Position numbers and translations under genes: made by a program
Assembly (NCBI GenBank): GCA_946222055.1
Contig: CAMIEW010000002.1
Coordinates: 1 to 16,190 of the forward strand
DNA length: 16,190 bases
DNA from: an uncultured Porphyromonas sp.
GTDB taxonomy: Bacteria; Bacteroidota; Bacteroidia; Bacteroidales; Porphyromonadaceae
Direction: 5' to 3'
Shown: piece after piece, positions 6,120-13,619 of the stretch
Position numbering within the stretch: position 1 is the stretch's first letter
Layout of the letters: every line of letters begins with the position of its first letter
Notes under the pieces: model-generated
The model's input: the letters and a program-made list of their open reading frames with translations, nothing else
The model's database searches: none
What the model was told of the DNA's origin: nothing

Positions 6120-8627
6120 ATGAATCACAATACCAAACACTTATTCTTATCCCTTAGCTGCCTACTGGCGCTATTCGGACTATTCTCTTGTGACAAGACA
6201 GTCTCTATCTCAGATCCTGAGAGCACTTCACTGTCTCCCGAGAGAGTCTTTACCCTCAGTGTCGCCACGCCGATGAGTGGCAGTACGAGATCTATTGTCA
6301 AGGATCTCAATTCGGACGATATCCTCCTCAAGTGGGAGAAGGATGCCTTTGCCATCCGACTTGTGTACCACCAGCAGGGTGTCCTGGTCGATGGAGGTAT
6401 GGTAGCTCCCACCTCAGTCTCCACTGATGGCATGGGTGCCACGATGGACTTCACGGTACCGCAGACCATAGACATTGATGCCCCGTTTGACCTCTACGCT
6501 GTCATTGGGCGCAATGTCGAGGTACGAAATGGTAAGATCCTTATGGCGGTGGATGCTCATACGATGTATGAGCTGACTGAGACGTCCTCAAATGAGGATC
6601 AGTTACTGCCGATGTTCTGTGAGATCAAGGGCATTACGTCCAAGGATCGATCGCTCGAGGGACACTTTGAGCATCTGGGATCCGTTGCATCGATTGTGGT
6701 CAAGAATAGCTCTGATAAGCCGCTGACCCTCTCTGGCTTTGCGATGGTGCCTAAGGACCTATCTCAGTCATTTTATGAGACAGGATCACTACCCTTTGCC
6801 GGAAATGGCGATCTCCCCTACATTGATCTCCTAGATCGACAGAGCGAGCCTGTCATGATCCGCACCAAGGTGACTTATCCGGTCTACAGCATAGCCCCCG
6901 GCGAGGTCTCTTATGGTGGCTTCTGGTTCCGACCGACCTCAGAGACTTGTCCTGAGAGCTATCTGGTCGCTTATGATGCAGATACCAAGCAGTCCATCCA
7001 CTCTGAGGAGACTAAGGCTGAGCGCCCTGGGTTAGCTATAGGTAAGGCCTATTATGTCTATGCCGAGTGGGATGGCAGCCAGCTCAAGTTCCTGGATGAG
7101 GAGCCTGTCGCACCGCTACCTGAGGACCAAAGCTTTATCGAGATCTCCACGTCTAAGAAGGCAGGCGAGGTCATTAAGCTCAATATTGATGCTTTTGTAA
7201 ATGACCGTCGACATGTCTGGATCGACCTCAATAATAATGGTACACGAGAGAGAGGAGAGTATGTCACTACCTTTACTGACGATAAGAAGTCTCAGGTTAC
7301 TGAGTGGCGACTCCAGTCTTCCACATTCCGAATCTATGGCGAGGTCTCTGACCTTGTTGCCATCGACCAGGGGATTACTTCGCTTGATGCTCGTAAGGCT
7401 CGCTCTATAGAGTCCCTGACGATCGATATGAATGAGATCAAGACCCTCGACCTCTCGCAGTGTCAGGCTTTGTCCTTCCTATCCGCTAACACCTGCTCTA
7501 CTGAGATCCTTACTCTGCCTGAGTCTGGAGACTTACAGGAGCTCTATATCGCAGAGAATGATCTGAAGGAGCTGACCATCCCCAGAGCTGGACTATTTGC
7601 CATCGATGTGTCAGGTAATAAGGCGCTTGAGCGACTCTCTATGACAAGTGGTGGTTACCCGTCTCTGATGATCGTCGACATAAGCGACTGTCATCTCAGC
7701 AAGTCGTCTCTCGAGAGTGTCTACGATGCCGTACGACAGCCCACTATCCCCAAGAGGTATAGCTGGATGTACACGATCTATAGTTACGGTAATCCCGGAT
7801 CGAAGAAGGCGGACTACATGATCGCTGTAGATAAGGGATGGACAGTCTACCAGACAAGCGATGAGACTCCGGACACCACTCCTCTCGCTCCGGATACTCC
7901 CGATGAACCTACTGAACTGCCCCTCCCGGCCCTTGCATATGTGGCAGAGTACAATCTCATGCCAGATGGTACATTCAATACCACGCAGAAGTGGAGCCAG
8001 CAAGAGTACCTGAGCTACGATGAGGTGACTCACATGACCCTCCCTGAGGGCTATCACTTGCCGTCGAGAGCGGAGTTCAGTGCCATCTTCCCGATGAAGA
8101 AGTTTAAGGTCTACTTCAACCAGAATTCCATCAAGAGGGATCAGACGGAGGAGATTCAGCTCTCCCAGAGTGAGAGTCCTCGTGAGTTTAAGTCTGACTA
8201 CTACAGTACGGATCAGTTAGTAGCCTACGGTCTCCGGTATAAGGATGATACCAATGAGTACCTCTCTGCTTGGAGATACGAGCACGTCTATTCCGAGACT
8301 GCTGATGGAGATACGGATGAGGAGTACCTCAGAGTCACAGCGCGTCCCCTCCCTGCTACTTTTGATGGAGAGGTGGAGGATATAGCCACCCCTGACTTCT
8401 GGAGCAGCAACACCGAGCAAGACGTGGTAAGGATCTTCCCGGCCGCAGGTTTCTTTGCTCCCGTAGAGGTCAAGCCTTATTATGACCATGATGGCTACTT
8501 CTTGACTTCTACTAAGTTTAATAAGAATAAGATGTACACCGCTGACTTTACTCGTGGAATGGTACACGTAGGCTCCGGTGGTCTGCTGACCGACTCCTTT
8601 ACGATCCGTCTCTTCAAGGATCGATGA
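6120..8627 (+). CDS. Lipoprotein with fimbrillin-like N-terminus, one leucine-rich module and FISUMP-like C-terminus
   Basis: A predicted surface lipoprotein of 835 residues, function unknown. The signal peptide ends at LFSC (Cys24) followed by DK. Residues about 42-325 resemble a Mfa/fimbrillin fold: VFTLSVATP...STRS (Arg57), LKWEKDAFAI, HFEHLGSVASIVVKNSS, and a closing IGKAYYVYAEW. A single module like those of the preceding gene spans about 338-576: HVWIDLNNNGTRERGE, FRIYGE, leucine-rich turns (LTIDMNEIKTLDLSQ, LQELYIAENDLKELTI), CHLSKSSLESV and YGNPG...DKGWTVY. A Pro/Asp/Thr linker (about 581-603) leads to a C-terminal domain (604-835) with VAEYNLMPDGTF and GYHLPSRAEFSAIFP, similar to FISUMP-type domains; I am less sure of that name. 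It is the last gene of the operon, followed by a strong hairpin. An adhesin or pilus tip-like role is inference. Confidence 0.85.
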   Translation: MNHNTKHLFLSLSCLLALFGLFSCDKTVSISDPESTSLSPERVFTLSVATPMSGSTRSIVKDLNSDDILLKWEKDAFAIRLVYHQQGVLVDGGMVAPTSVSTDGMGATMDFTVPQTIDIDAPFDLYAVIGRNVEVRNGKILMAVDAHTMYELTETSSNEDQLLPMFCEIKGITSKDRSLEGHFEHLGSVASIVVKNSSDKPLTLSGFAMVPKDLSQSFYETGSLPFAGNGDLPYIDLLDRQSEPVMIRTKVTYPVYSIAPGEVSYGGFWFRPTSETCPESYLVAYDADTKQSIHSEETKAERPGLAIGKAYYVYAEWDGSQLKFLDEEPVAPLPEDQSFIEISTSKKAGEVIKLNIDAFVNDRRHVWIDLNNNGTRERGEYVTTFTDDKKSQVTEWRLQSSTFRIYGEVSDLVAIDQGITSLDARKARSIESLTIDMNEIKTLDLSQCQALSFLSANTCSTEILTLPESGDLQELYIAENDLKELTIPRAGLFAIDVSGNKALERLSMTSGGYPSLMIVDISDCHLSKSSLESVYDAVRQPTIPKRYSWMYTIYSYGNPGSKKADYMIAVDKGWTVYQTSDETPDTTPLAPDTPDEPTELPLPALAYVAEYNLMPDGTFNTTQKWSQQEYLSYDEVTHMTLPEGYHLPSRAEFSAIFPMKKFKVYFNQNSIKRDQTEEIQLSQSESPREFKSDYYSTDQLVAYGLRYKDDTNEYLSAWRYEHVYSETADGDTDEEYLRVTARPLPATFDGEVEDIATPDFWSSNTEQDVVRIFPAAGFFAPVEVKPYYDHDGYFLTSTKFNKNKMYTADFTRGMVHVGSGGLLTDSFTIRLFKDR
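7131..7847 (+). repeat. Third copy of the DLNxNG/leucine-rich module
   Basis: Homologous to modules A and B of the preceding gene: beta-rich lead ending in KKAGEVIKLNIDA, WIDLNNNGTRERGE, an FRIYGE strand, leucine-rich turns, HLSKSSLESV, and YGNPG...DKGWTVY. It shows that the two neighbouring genes share more than their N-terminal fold. Confidence 0.6.
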
Positions 8628-8653
8628 ACTGACCACGGTCACCCAACTAGTTT

Positions 8654-8695
8654 GCGGAGGCGCTTCTGAGTTCTTCAGGAGCGCCTCCGCTTATA
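8654..8695 (+). terminator. Strong hairpin terminator after the lipoprotein operon
   Basis: GCGGAGGCGC at 8654-8663 pairs perfectly with 8681-8690, and the inner bases 64-69/75-80 extend it to 16 pairs (one T-G) around a 5-base loop. The following T tract is short (TTATA), so termination may be less efficient than in classic cases. It lies 27 bases after the stop of the fourth lipoprotein gene. Confidence 0.75.
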
Positions 8696-8779
8696 GGCTG
8701 CGAGACACACTGCTCTGATCCGGATATTGTTCTGGGACGAGCACGTGGCTGGAAATCAGTCTGTTGAGGTGGGATATTT

Positions 8780-8861
8780 CTTTTACCGGTATTAGACTTC
8801 ACTATTACCGGTATTAGGCGACACTAATACCGGTAATAGTGAAGTCTAATACCGGTAAAAG
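8780..8861. repeat. Perfect 38-bp inverted repeat with 6-nt loop, built from four TACCGGTA sites
   Basis: Bases 8780-8817 are the exact reverse complement of 8824-8861, separated by GCGACA. Each arm holds two copies of a site centred on TACCGGTA (cores at 8784-8791 and 8805-8812 in the left arm, 8829-8836 and 8850-8857 in the right arm), each nearly self-complementary, spaced by ACTTCAC or its complement. The hairpin is flanked by T on the 5' side and A on the 3' side, the wrong way round for an intrinsic terminator on either strand. It lies between the operon terminator and the fumC promoter. Function unknown: it could be a multi-site operator, a small mobile repeat, or a processed RNA hairpin. 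Confidence 0.9.
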
Positions 8862-8917
8862 TTAGGGGGTGTGACTGTAGAGTCTCCGTGTGATGGATTC
8901 TGCTTGTTGTGTGATAT

Positions 8918-8949
8918 CTTTGAGAAAGACTCTATTTTGGGTAACTTTG
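8918..8949 (+). promoter_or_regulatory. Bacteroidetes-type promoter for fumC
   Basis: CTTTG at 8918-8922 (-33 box) and TAACTTTG at 8942-8949 (-7 box, exact TAnnTTTG) are separated by 19 bases, the normal spacing. Transcription would begin about 8955, leaving a leader of about 45 bases. A second TAnnTTTG match overlaps the -33 box (TATCTTTG, 8915-8922) but lacks a partner upstream. Confidence 0.65.
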
Positions 8950-8998
8950 GAAGAAAGTTAGGTAAGTGAAACACTAATAGTAAATAGTCAAGCCAATT

Positions 8999-10393
8999 AT
9001 GGAGTATCGTATCGAGCATGATACCATGGGCGAGGTGAAGGTCCCCGCTGATAAGTACTGGGCTGCCCAGACAGAGCGCAGCCGCAATAACTTCCGGATC
9101 GGTCCTGCGGCCTCTATGCCACACGAGATCATCACCGCCTTCGGGTATCTGAAGAAGGCTGCCGCTTATGCCAATTGCGAGCTGGGGGTCCTCCCTCAGG
9201 AGAAGCGTGACCTCATCGCTCAGGCGTGCGACGAGATCATCAAGGGCAAGCTGGATGATCAGTTCCCTCTCGTCATCTGGCAGACCGGCAGTGGCACGCA
9301 GTCCAATATGAATGTCAATGAGGTGGTGGCCAATCGCTGCCACGTCCTTAATGGTGGCAAGCTGGGCGAGCCGAGCCTGATCCACCCCAATGACGATGTC
9401 AATAAGTCGCAGTCTAGCAACGACACCTTCCCCACCGCGATGAGTATCGCTGCCTACACCAAGGTGGTACAGCATACCCTCCCGGCGGTGAAGAAGCTCC
9501 AGAAGAGCCTTGAGAAGAAGGCTGAGGACTTCAAGGACATCGTCAAGATCGGCAGGACCCACCTACAGGACGCCACCCCTCTGACGCTCGGGCAGGAGTT
9601 CTCCGGCTACGCTGCACAGCTGGGTTATGCAATCAAGGCGATCGAGGCGACCCTGCCGCACCTCGCTGAGCTGGCGCTAGGCGGGACTGCCGTCGGCACC
9701 GGTCTCAATACGCCCAAGGGCTACGCCGAGCTGGTGGCCAAGTACATCGCAGTCTTTACCGGGGAGCCCTTTGTGACGGCGCCCAATAAGTTTGAGTCCC
9801 TTGCCGCTCACGACGCTGTGGTAGCGGCTCATGGAGCTCTTAATGGCCTTGCCGCTTCTCTCTTCAAGATCGCCAATGATATCCGTCTCCTCGGCTCCGG
9901 TCCCCGCTGCGGTATCGGTGAGATCCACCTGCCGGAGAATGAGCCGGGCTCCTCGATTATGCCCGGTAAGGTCAATCCTACCCAGTGTGAGGCGATGACA
10001 ATGGTCTGCGTGCAGGTCTTTGGCAATCAGACCACGATCACGATGGCCGGAGCGAGTGGTAACTACGAGCTGAATGTCTTCAAGCCTGTTATGGCTGCCA
10101 ACTTCCTCCAGTCTGCTCAGCTGCTTGGCGATGCCTGCATCTCGCTGGAGGAGCACTGTGTTGCCGGCATTGAGCCAAATAGGGAGCGCATCAATACCCT
10201 GCTCAATAACTCTCTGATGCTGGTCACGGCACTCAATACCCACATCGGCTATGAGAAGGCGGCCAAGATCTCCAAGGCTGCATTCCACAACGGGACCACT
10301 CTCCGCGAGGAGGCTGTAAAGTCCGGCTTCCTCACTGCAGAGGAGTTTGACCAGTGGGTTCGCCCGGAAGATATGGTGGGCAGCCTTAAGTAA
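8999..10393 (+). CDS. fumC: Fumarate hydratase, class II
   Basis: Cytoplasmic enzyme that interconverts fumarate and L-malate in the TCA cycle or, in anaerobic Bacteroidetes, in the reductive branch that leads to succinate. The 464 residues match the usual length of the oxygen-stable, iron-independent class II enzyme. The family motifs are all present: [17 protein letters not shown] (97-113), SSNDTFPTA, the [19 protein letters not shown] block, and the signature [16 protein letters not shown] whose serine loop closes over the active site. No truncation or shift is seen. It is a single gene with its own promoter, preceded by the large palindrome and followed by a terminator shared with the convergent PBP1A gene. 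Fumarase is distinguished from aspartase and argininosuccinate lyase relatives by its close match over the whole length. Confidence 0.96.
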   Translation: MEYRIEHDTMGEVKVPADKYWAAQTERSRNNFRIGPAASMPHEIITAFGYLKKAAAYANCELGVLPQEKRDLIAQACDEIIKGKLDDQFPLVIWQTGSGTQSNMNVNEVVANRCHVLNGGKLGEPSLIHPNDDVNKSQSSNDTFPTAMSIAAYTKVVQHTLPAVKKLQKSLEKKAEDFKDIVKIGRTHLQDATPLTLGQEFSGYAAQLGYAIKAIEATLPHLAELALGGTAVGTGLNTPKGYAELVAKYIAVFTGEPFVTAPNKFESLAAHDAVVAAHGALNGLAASLFKIANDIRLLGSGPRCGIGEIHLPENEPGSSIMPGKVNPTQCEAMTMVCVQVFGNQTTITMAGASGNYELNVFKPVMAANFLQSAQLLGDACISLEEHCVAGIEPNRERINTLLNNSLMLVTALNTHIGYEKAAKISKAAFHNGTTLREEAVKSGFLTAEEFDQWVRPEDMVGSLK

Positions 10394-10414
10394 TAGGGTA
10401 CCTTACTGATCCGA

Positions 10415-10460
10415 AAAAAGTCGGATCTCGCACTTGATCAGGTGCGGGATCCGACTTTTT
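10415..10460. terminator. Bidirectional terminator between fumC and PBP1A
   Basis: AAAAAGTCGGATCTCGCAC (10415-10433) pairs with GTGCGGGATCCGACTTTTT (10442-10460), 19 pairs with one T-G, around an 8-base centre. It has A tracts on the left and T tracts on the right, so it can stop transcription of fumC (+) and of the PBP1A gene (-), whose stop lies 19 bases away. Confidence 0.9.
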
Positions 10461-10478
10461 GGTACTGTCCTCTACCGA

Positions 10479-12899
10479 TTAGGAGAAGAGGTCGTCGATC
10501 TCTTTGGGGGCTTGCTGACTGTGTGGCTCCGTGACATCCTCTCTGTCGTACGCCACTCCGGCAGCATCGTCTCGGCGACACGGCTCAAAGTCCTCGGGGA
10601 AGGTGAATTTCAGCCCGGGATCAATGCCGAGGGAGGTGTCCCTCTGCAGCTCCTTGTCTCCGTAGATCTTCTGGAAGAACCTCGCCACCACCGGCAGTGC
10701 CAGGCTCGCCCCCTGACCCATGCGCATGCCATCGAAGTGGATCGATCGGTCCTCACCGCCTACCCAGCAGCCGGTGCTGAGCTTAGGAGTAAAGCACATA
10801 AACCATCCGTCCGAATGATTCTGTGTAGTGCCGGTCTTTCCTCCCATATCGGCATCAATGCCGTAGCGGAAGCGCATCCTGCTGCCGGTACCGCCATTCA
10901 TCACCTCACGCATCATATAGAGCGTCTTGTAGGCGGCATCCTCCGGGAGAACCTCGTGGACCTTGGAGGTAAAGTTAGCCACCACATTTCCATACTTATC
11001 CACGATCTTGGTGACGTAGAGGGGCTCCTGTCGCATTCCTTTTTGGCTAAAAGTGGTGAAGGCTCCCACCATCTCCTCGACCGATATGTCACATGAGCCA
11101 AGACAGAGGGCGAGGGTCGGCTCTATCGTGCCTGTGACGCCCATGCTGTGTAGGTAATTGACGAAGCTATTTGAGTAGCCATCACTTGAGAGCTGACCCA
11201 TGAGCCAGGCGGTGACCCAGTTATCCGAGTGCTTTAGTCCCCACCCGATGGAGACCATCTCGCCGATCATGGAGGAACCGGCGTTTCGCGGTGTCCAGAT
11301 GGAGCCGTCAGGATTGCGGAGTGCCGGCTGTACGTGAAGCAATTGGTCGCACGGTGTGAAGCCCTCGTTCATCGCCATGGAGTAGAGATAAGGCTTGATC
11401 GTCGACCCCACCTGACGGCGCCCCTGGGTGACCATGTCGTACTTAAAGGTGAGGAAGTCCGGCCCGCCGACATAGGCGCGTACCTCGCCCGTCTCGCTGT
11501 CCATTGCCATGAAGCCGGATCGGAGGAAGGTCTTGGCATATATGATGGAGTCCCTCGGGGTCATCACGGTGTCACGAAGGGTAGTGATGTAGCTGTCTCC
11601 GCTCCGCTCGTAAGCAAATACCTGCATATCGGTAGGCTTGTCAAAGGAGGCGATGATCTCCTCCTCAGGTACCCCGGCTGCTCGCATAGTGAAGTAGCGT
11701 CCACTCTGACGGATTGACCTGTCGATGATCTTGTCTCGCTCCTGGGGCGTGATGCTATTGGAGAAGGGAGCATTGGCACGACCTGATTTCTCCCGATCGA
11801 AGGCGGGCTGAAGGGTGGAGGCCAGGTGCTCGATCATAGCCGCCTCGGCGTGCTCCTGCATTCGGGTATTGATCCCGGTGTAGATCTTGAGCCCGTCCGT
11901 GTAGATGTCGTAGTTGGATCCATCCTCCTTCTTATTCTTAGCACACCAGCCATAGAGCGGATTATTGATCCAAGCGATGGAGTCGCGGCTGTACTGATCC
12001 CCCTGCCAGTCCGGATAGTCGCTCCGGCGGGGCTCCTTGGCTGTCATGATCTTACGGATGTACTCTCTGAAGTAGGGTGCTGCTCCGTTATTGTGGGTGC
12101 GGCGATTGAAGACCAGCTTGATCGGTGTCTCCTTATGCTTGGCAGCCTCCTCCTTGGTGAGGAAGCCTTTGTCTACCATTCGGTCCATTACCAGGTTGCG
12201 CCGGCTGCGAGCGCGCTCCTCATGGCGACGGGGGTTGTAGTAGGAGGGGTTCTTGACCATAGCCACGAGGAGGGCCGACTCCTCCACCTCCAGATCTTTG
12301 GGTAGCTTGCTGAAGTAGGTGAGGGAGGCCTGCTCGATCCCGATGGCATTGTAGAGGAAGTCAAACTGATTGAGGTACAGACTGATGATCTCCTCCTTGG
12401 AGTAGCGTCGCTCCAGCTCCACCGCTATGACCCACTCGATAGGCTTCTGCAGTGCTCGCTCCATAATATTGTCTGCATGAGGGGAGTAGAGCTGCTTAGC
12501 GAGCTGCTGGGTGATCGTACTACCACCGCCAGAGTCCTTGTCGCCCATGATGATGGTGCGGAAGAAAGCTCTCAGTACGCCCATCATATCGATACCACTG
12601 TGGTCGGTAAATCGCTTGTCCTCCGTGGCGATCAGCGCGTGAACGAGCGAGGGAGCGAGGTCGTTGTAGTCCGTATGGATGCGATTATTGTCCTGCAGGG
12701 CAAATGTCCCCAGTACCTGACCATCCTGGCTGATCACCTGTGAGGCATAGCGGTCGATCGGATTTTGCAGATCCTCGATCGGGGGCATATAGCCGATGAC
12801 CCCTTTGGAGATGAGGAAGAAGAGGAGTATCACAGCAACGACTCCGGCAGCGAAGATGATCCAGAGCCAGGTGATAAACTTTTTGAAGCCTTGTGACAT
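10479..12899 (-). CDS. mrcA: Penicillin-binding protein 1A (bifunctional glycosyltransferase/transpeptidase)
   Basis: Class A PBP that polymerises lipid II into glycan strands and cross-links the peptides, in the periplasm, anchored by one N-terminal membrane helix (about 10-32). The 806 residues hold a GT51 domain with the catalytic Glu93 in ATEDKRFTDHSGID and the GGGSTITQQLAKQLY block (124-138), then a penicillin-binding transpeptidase domain with the SxxK motif S499-TIK502 (RQVGSTIKPY), the SDN motif 558-560, and KTG 688-690 in GGKTGTTQNHSDGWF. All key residues are present, so it should be active. The start at 12899 gives a short cytoplasmic tail MSQGFKKF before the helix. It is transcribed alone on the - strand, converging with fumC. 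The symbol mrcA follows common usage for the PBP1A family. Confidence 0.94.
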   Translation of the reverse strand: MSQGFKKFITWLWIIFAAGVVAVILLFFLISKGVIGYMPPIEDLQNPIDRYASQVISQDGQVLGTFALQDNNRIHTDYNDLAPSLVHALIATEDKRFTDHSGIDMMGVLRAFFRTIIMGDKDSGGGSTITQQLAKQLYSPHADNIMERALQKPIEWVIAVELERRYSKEEIISLYLNQFDFLYNAIGIEQASLTYFSKLPKDLEVEESALLVAMVKNPSYYNPRRHEERARSRRNLVMDRMVDKGFLTKEEAAKHKETPIKLVFNRRTHNNGAAPYFREYIRKIMTAKEPRRSDYPDWQGDQYSRDSIAWINNPLYGWCAKNKKEDGSNYDIYTDGLKIYTGINTRMQEHAEAAMIEHLASTLQPAFDREKSGRANAPFSNSITPQERDKIIDRSIRQSGRYFTMRAAGVPEEEIIASFDKPTDMQVFAYERSGDSYITTLRDTVMTPRDSIIYAKTFLRSGFMAMDSETGEVRAYVGGPDFLTFKYDMVTQGRRQVGSTIKPYLYSMAMNEGFTPCDQLLHVQPALRNPDGSIWTPRNAGSSMIGEMVSIGWGLKHSDNWVTAWLMGQLSSDGYSNSFVNYLHSMGVTGTIEPTLALCLGSCDISVEEMVGAFTTFSQKGMRQEPLYVTKIVDKYGNVVANFTSKVHEVLPEDAAYKTLYMMREVMNGGTGSRMRFRYGIDADMGGKTGTTQNHSDGWFMCFTPKLSTGCWVGGEDRSIHFDGMRMGQGASLALPVVARFFQKIYGDKELQRDTSLGIDPGLKFTFPEDFEPCRRDDAAGVAYDREDVTEPHSQQAPKEIDDLFS

Positions 12900-12923
12900 G
12901 ACGATGACTGTGAGTATATCAAG

Positions 12924-12945
12924 TATCCGTCCTTGGGGGCGGATA
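12924..12945 (-). other. Small hairpin in the PBP1A leader
   Basis: TATCCG and CGGATA pair (6 bp, then a mismatch and two more pairs) 25-46 bases before the PBP1A start codon. It would lie in the 5' leader of the mRNA if the promoter at 12995-13002 is used. No known riboswitch is recognised; it may affect translation or mean nothing. Confidence 0.3.
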
Positions 12946-12994
12946 GGTCCATTCTATTTCATGGGATCCCACATGGAGATCCTATTTAGTGTGC

Positions 12995-13002
12995 CAAATT
13001 TA
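12995..13002 (-). promoter_or_regulatory. Possible -7 box for the PBP1A gene
   Basis: Read on the - strand the sequence is TAAATTTG, an exact TAnnTTTG match 96 bases before the PBP1A start codon. At the expected -33 position the - strand reads AAGA within an A/G-rich stretch, so there is no clear upstream box. The leader would be about 90 bases. Confidence 0.4.
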
Positions 13003-13432
13003 CCACTTTTCGCTAACTCTTTCTTTCACCTTCTCCTAAGGACCAGGCGTGACGCATTTGAGCATAACAGCAATAGAAGTGATAACCCTCACTTGATGCT
13101 TCCTCCTACCGATCTCTTAGGGGAGAAACAACAATCGTCCATGGGTCGTCTTACTTGCAGACTCAAGTCTCAACGGATGGAGAGAGTATTTGTATCCCTA
13201 TTTTTCAACAGAGAGAGGCAGTAAGAGACATAAAGAGACTCTGTGAGACAATTGCTCCGTACGAAGGTGGTATTTTTGCCCCACTAAAGCTTCCGGATAA
13301 GTCAGGCTCTAACCGACGACTATTTCGGGTGCTTTATACATGTTCTGCACAATGATCTGAATGGTCCTTCGCACCACTCAGATGCGTCACCCCTGCCTAA
13401 GGGCAAGCATTTAGAAAATAATTGCTTACAGC
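13003..13432. other. Intergenic stretch with no convincing gene
   Basis: About 430 bases between the PBP1A promoter region and the tRNA promoter. Short open frames on the + strand (ending at 13224 and 13355) have low-complexity, unremarkable translations with no recognisable family and no promoter match. An imperfect 11-bp hairpin (13355-13383, one mismatch, loop CCTTCGC) is the only structure seen; it lacks a T tract. A small RNA cannot be excluded. Confidence 0.5.
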
Positions 13433-13433
13433 T

Positions 13434-13465
13434 ATTGGCGAAGTCGGTAAATAGTCTTACCTTTG
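13434..13465 (+). promoter_or_regulatory. Promoter of tRNA-Gln
   Basis: TTGG at 13435-13438 and TACCTTTG at 13458-13465 are 19 bases apart, a good fit to the Bacteroidetes -33/-7 promoter. The predicted start of transcription is about 15 bases before the tRNA, a usual distance. Confidence 0.65.
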
Positions 13466-13486
13466 CAACGTCAAAGAGAGACACAA

Positions 13487-13558
13487 TGTCCTATGGTGTA
13501 ATTGGCAACACGCAAGATTCTGGCTCTTGAATTTAAGGTTCGAGTCCTTATAGGACAA
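13487..13558 (+). tRNA. tRNA-Gln (anticodon CTG)
   Basis: The 72 bases fold into a full cloverleaf: acceptor TGTCCTA/TAGGACA (13487-13493 with 13551-13557), D stem GTGT/ACAC, anticodon stem CAAGA/TCTTG with loop TTCTGGC (anticodon CTG at 13520-13522, reading CAG), 4-base variable loop, T stem TAAGG/CCTTA with loop TTCGAGT, and discriminator A. The CCA end is not encoded, as is usual in Bacteroidetes. The U1-A72 start pair is typical of tRNA-Gln. Confidence 0.93.
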
Positions 13559-13564
13559 CTGACG

Positions 13565-13602
13565 AAGCGACCCAACTGCAGATGCGGTGGGGTCGCTTTT
13601 TC
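13565..13602 (+). terminator. Terminator of tRNA-Gln
   Basis: AAGCGACCC (13565-13573) pairs with GGGTCGCTT (13590-13598) and is followed by a T run, 7 bases after the tRNA. On the other strand the stem is not followed by T, so it serves the tRNA rather than the DUF2851 gene that ends just to the right. Confidence 0.8.
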
Positions 13603-13619
13603 ATTTTAAACTATGCCGA

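Noticed and set aside
8780..8861. The large palindrome as an intrinsic terminator
   Set aside because: The hairpin has T bases before it and A bases after it on both strands, the opposite of what an intrinsic terminator needs; the operon already has a hairpin at 8654-8690.
8780..8861. The inverted repeat as an invertible, phase-variable promoter
   Set aside because: Only 6 bases lie between the arms, too few to carry a promoter, and no recombinase gene is in the window.
8846..9562. A 238-codon open frame on the - strand across the start of fumC
   Set aside because: It is antisense to a clearly recognised fumarase gene, has a repetitive Leu/Asp-rich translation with no family likeness, and starts inside the palindrome.
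10434..11096. A 220-codon open frame on the + strand inside the PBP1A gene
   Set aside because: It lies opposite the transpeptidase domain of PBP1A, which carries all catalytic motifs; the + strand translation resembles nothing known and it begins in the terminator.
12796..13224. A 142-codon open frame on the + strand over the PBP1A start
   Set aside because: Its first third is antisense to PBP1A, and the rest has no recognisable domain, promoter or family signal.
13155..13355. A 66-codon open frame in the intergenic region
   Set aside because: Too short, no TAnnTTTG promoter nearby, no signal peptide or family likeness; chance is the simpler reading.
13487..13558. tRNA-Gln as an integration site with a flanking attachment repeat
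   Set aside because: No second copy of the tRNA 3' end and no integrase gene are visible in the window.
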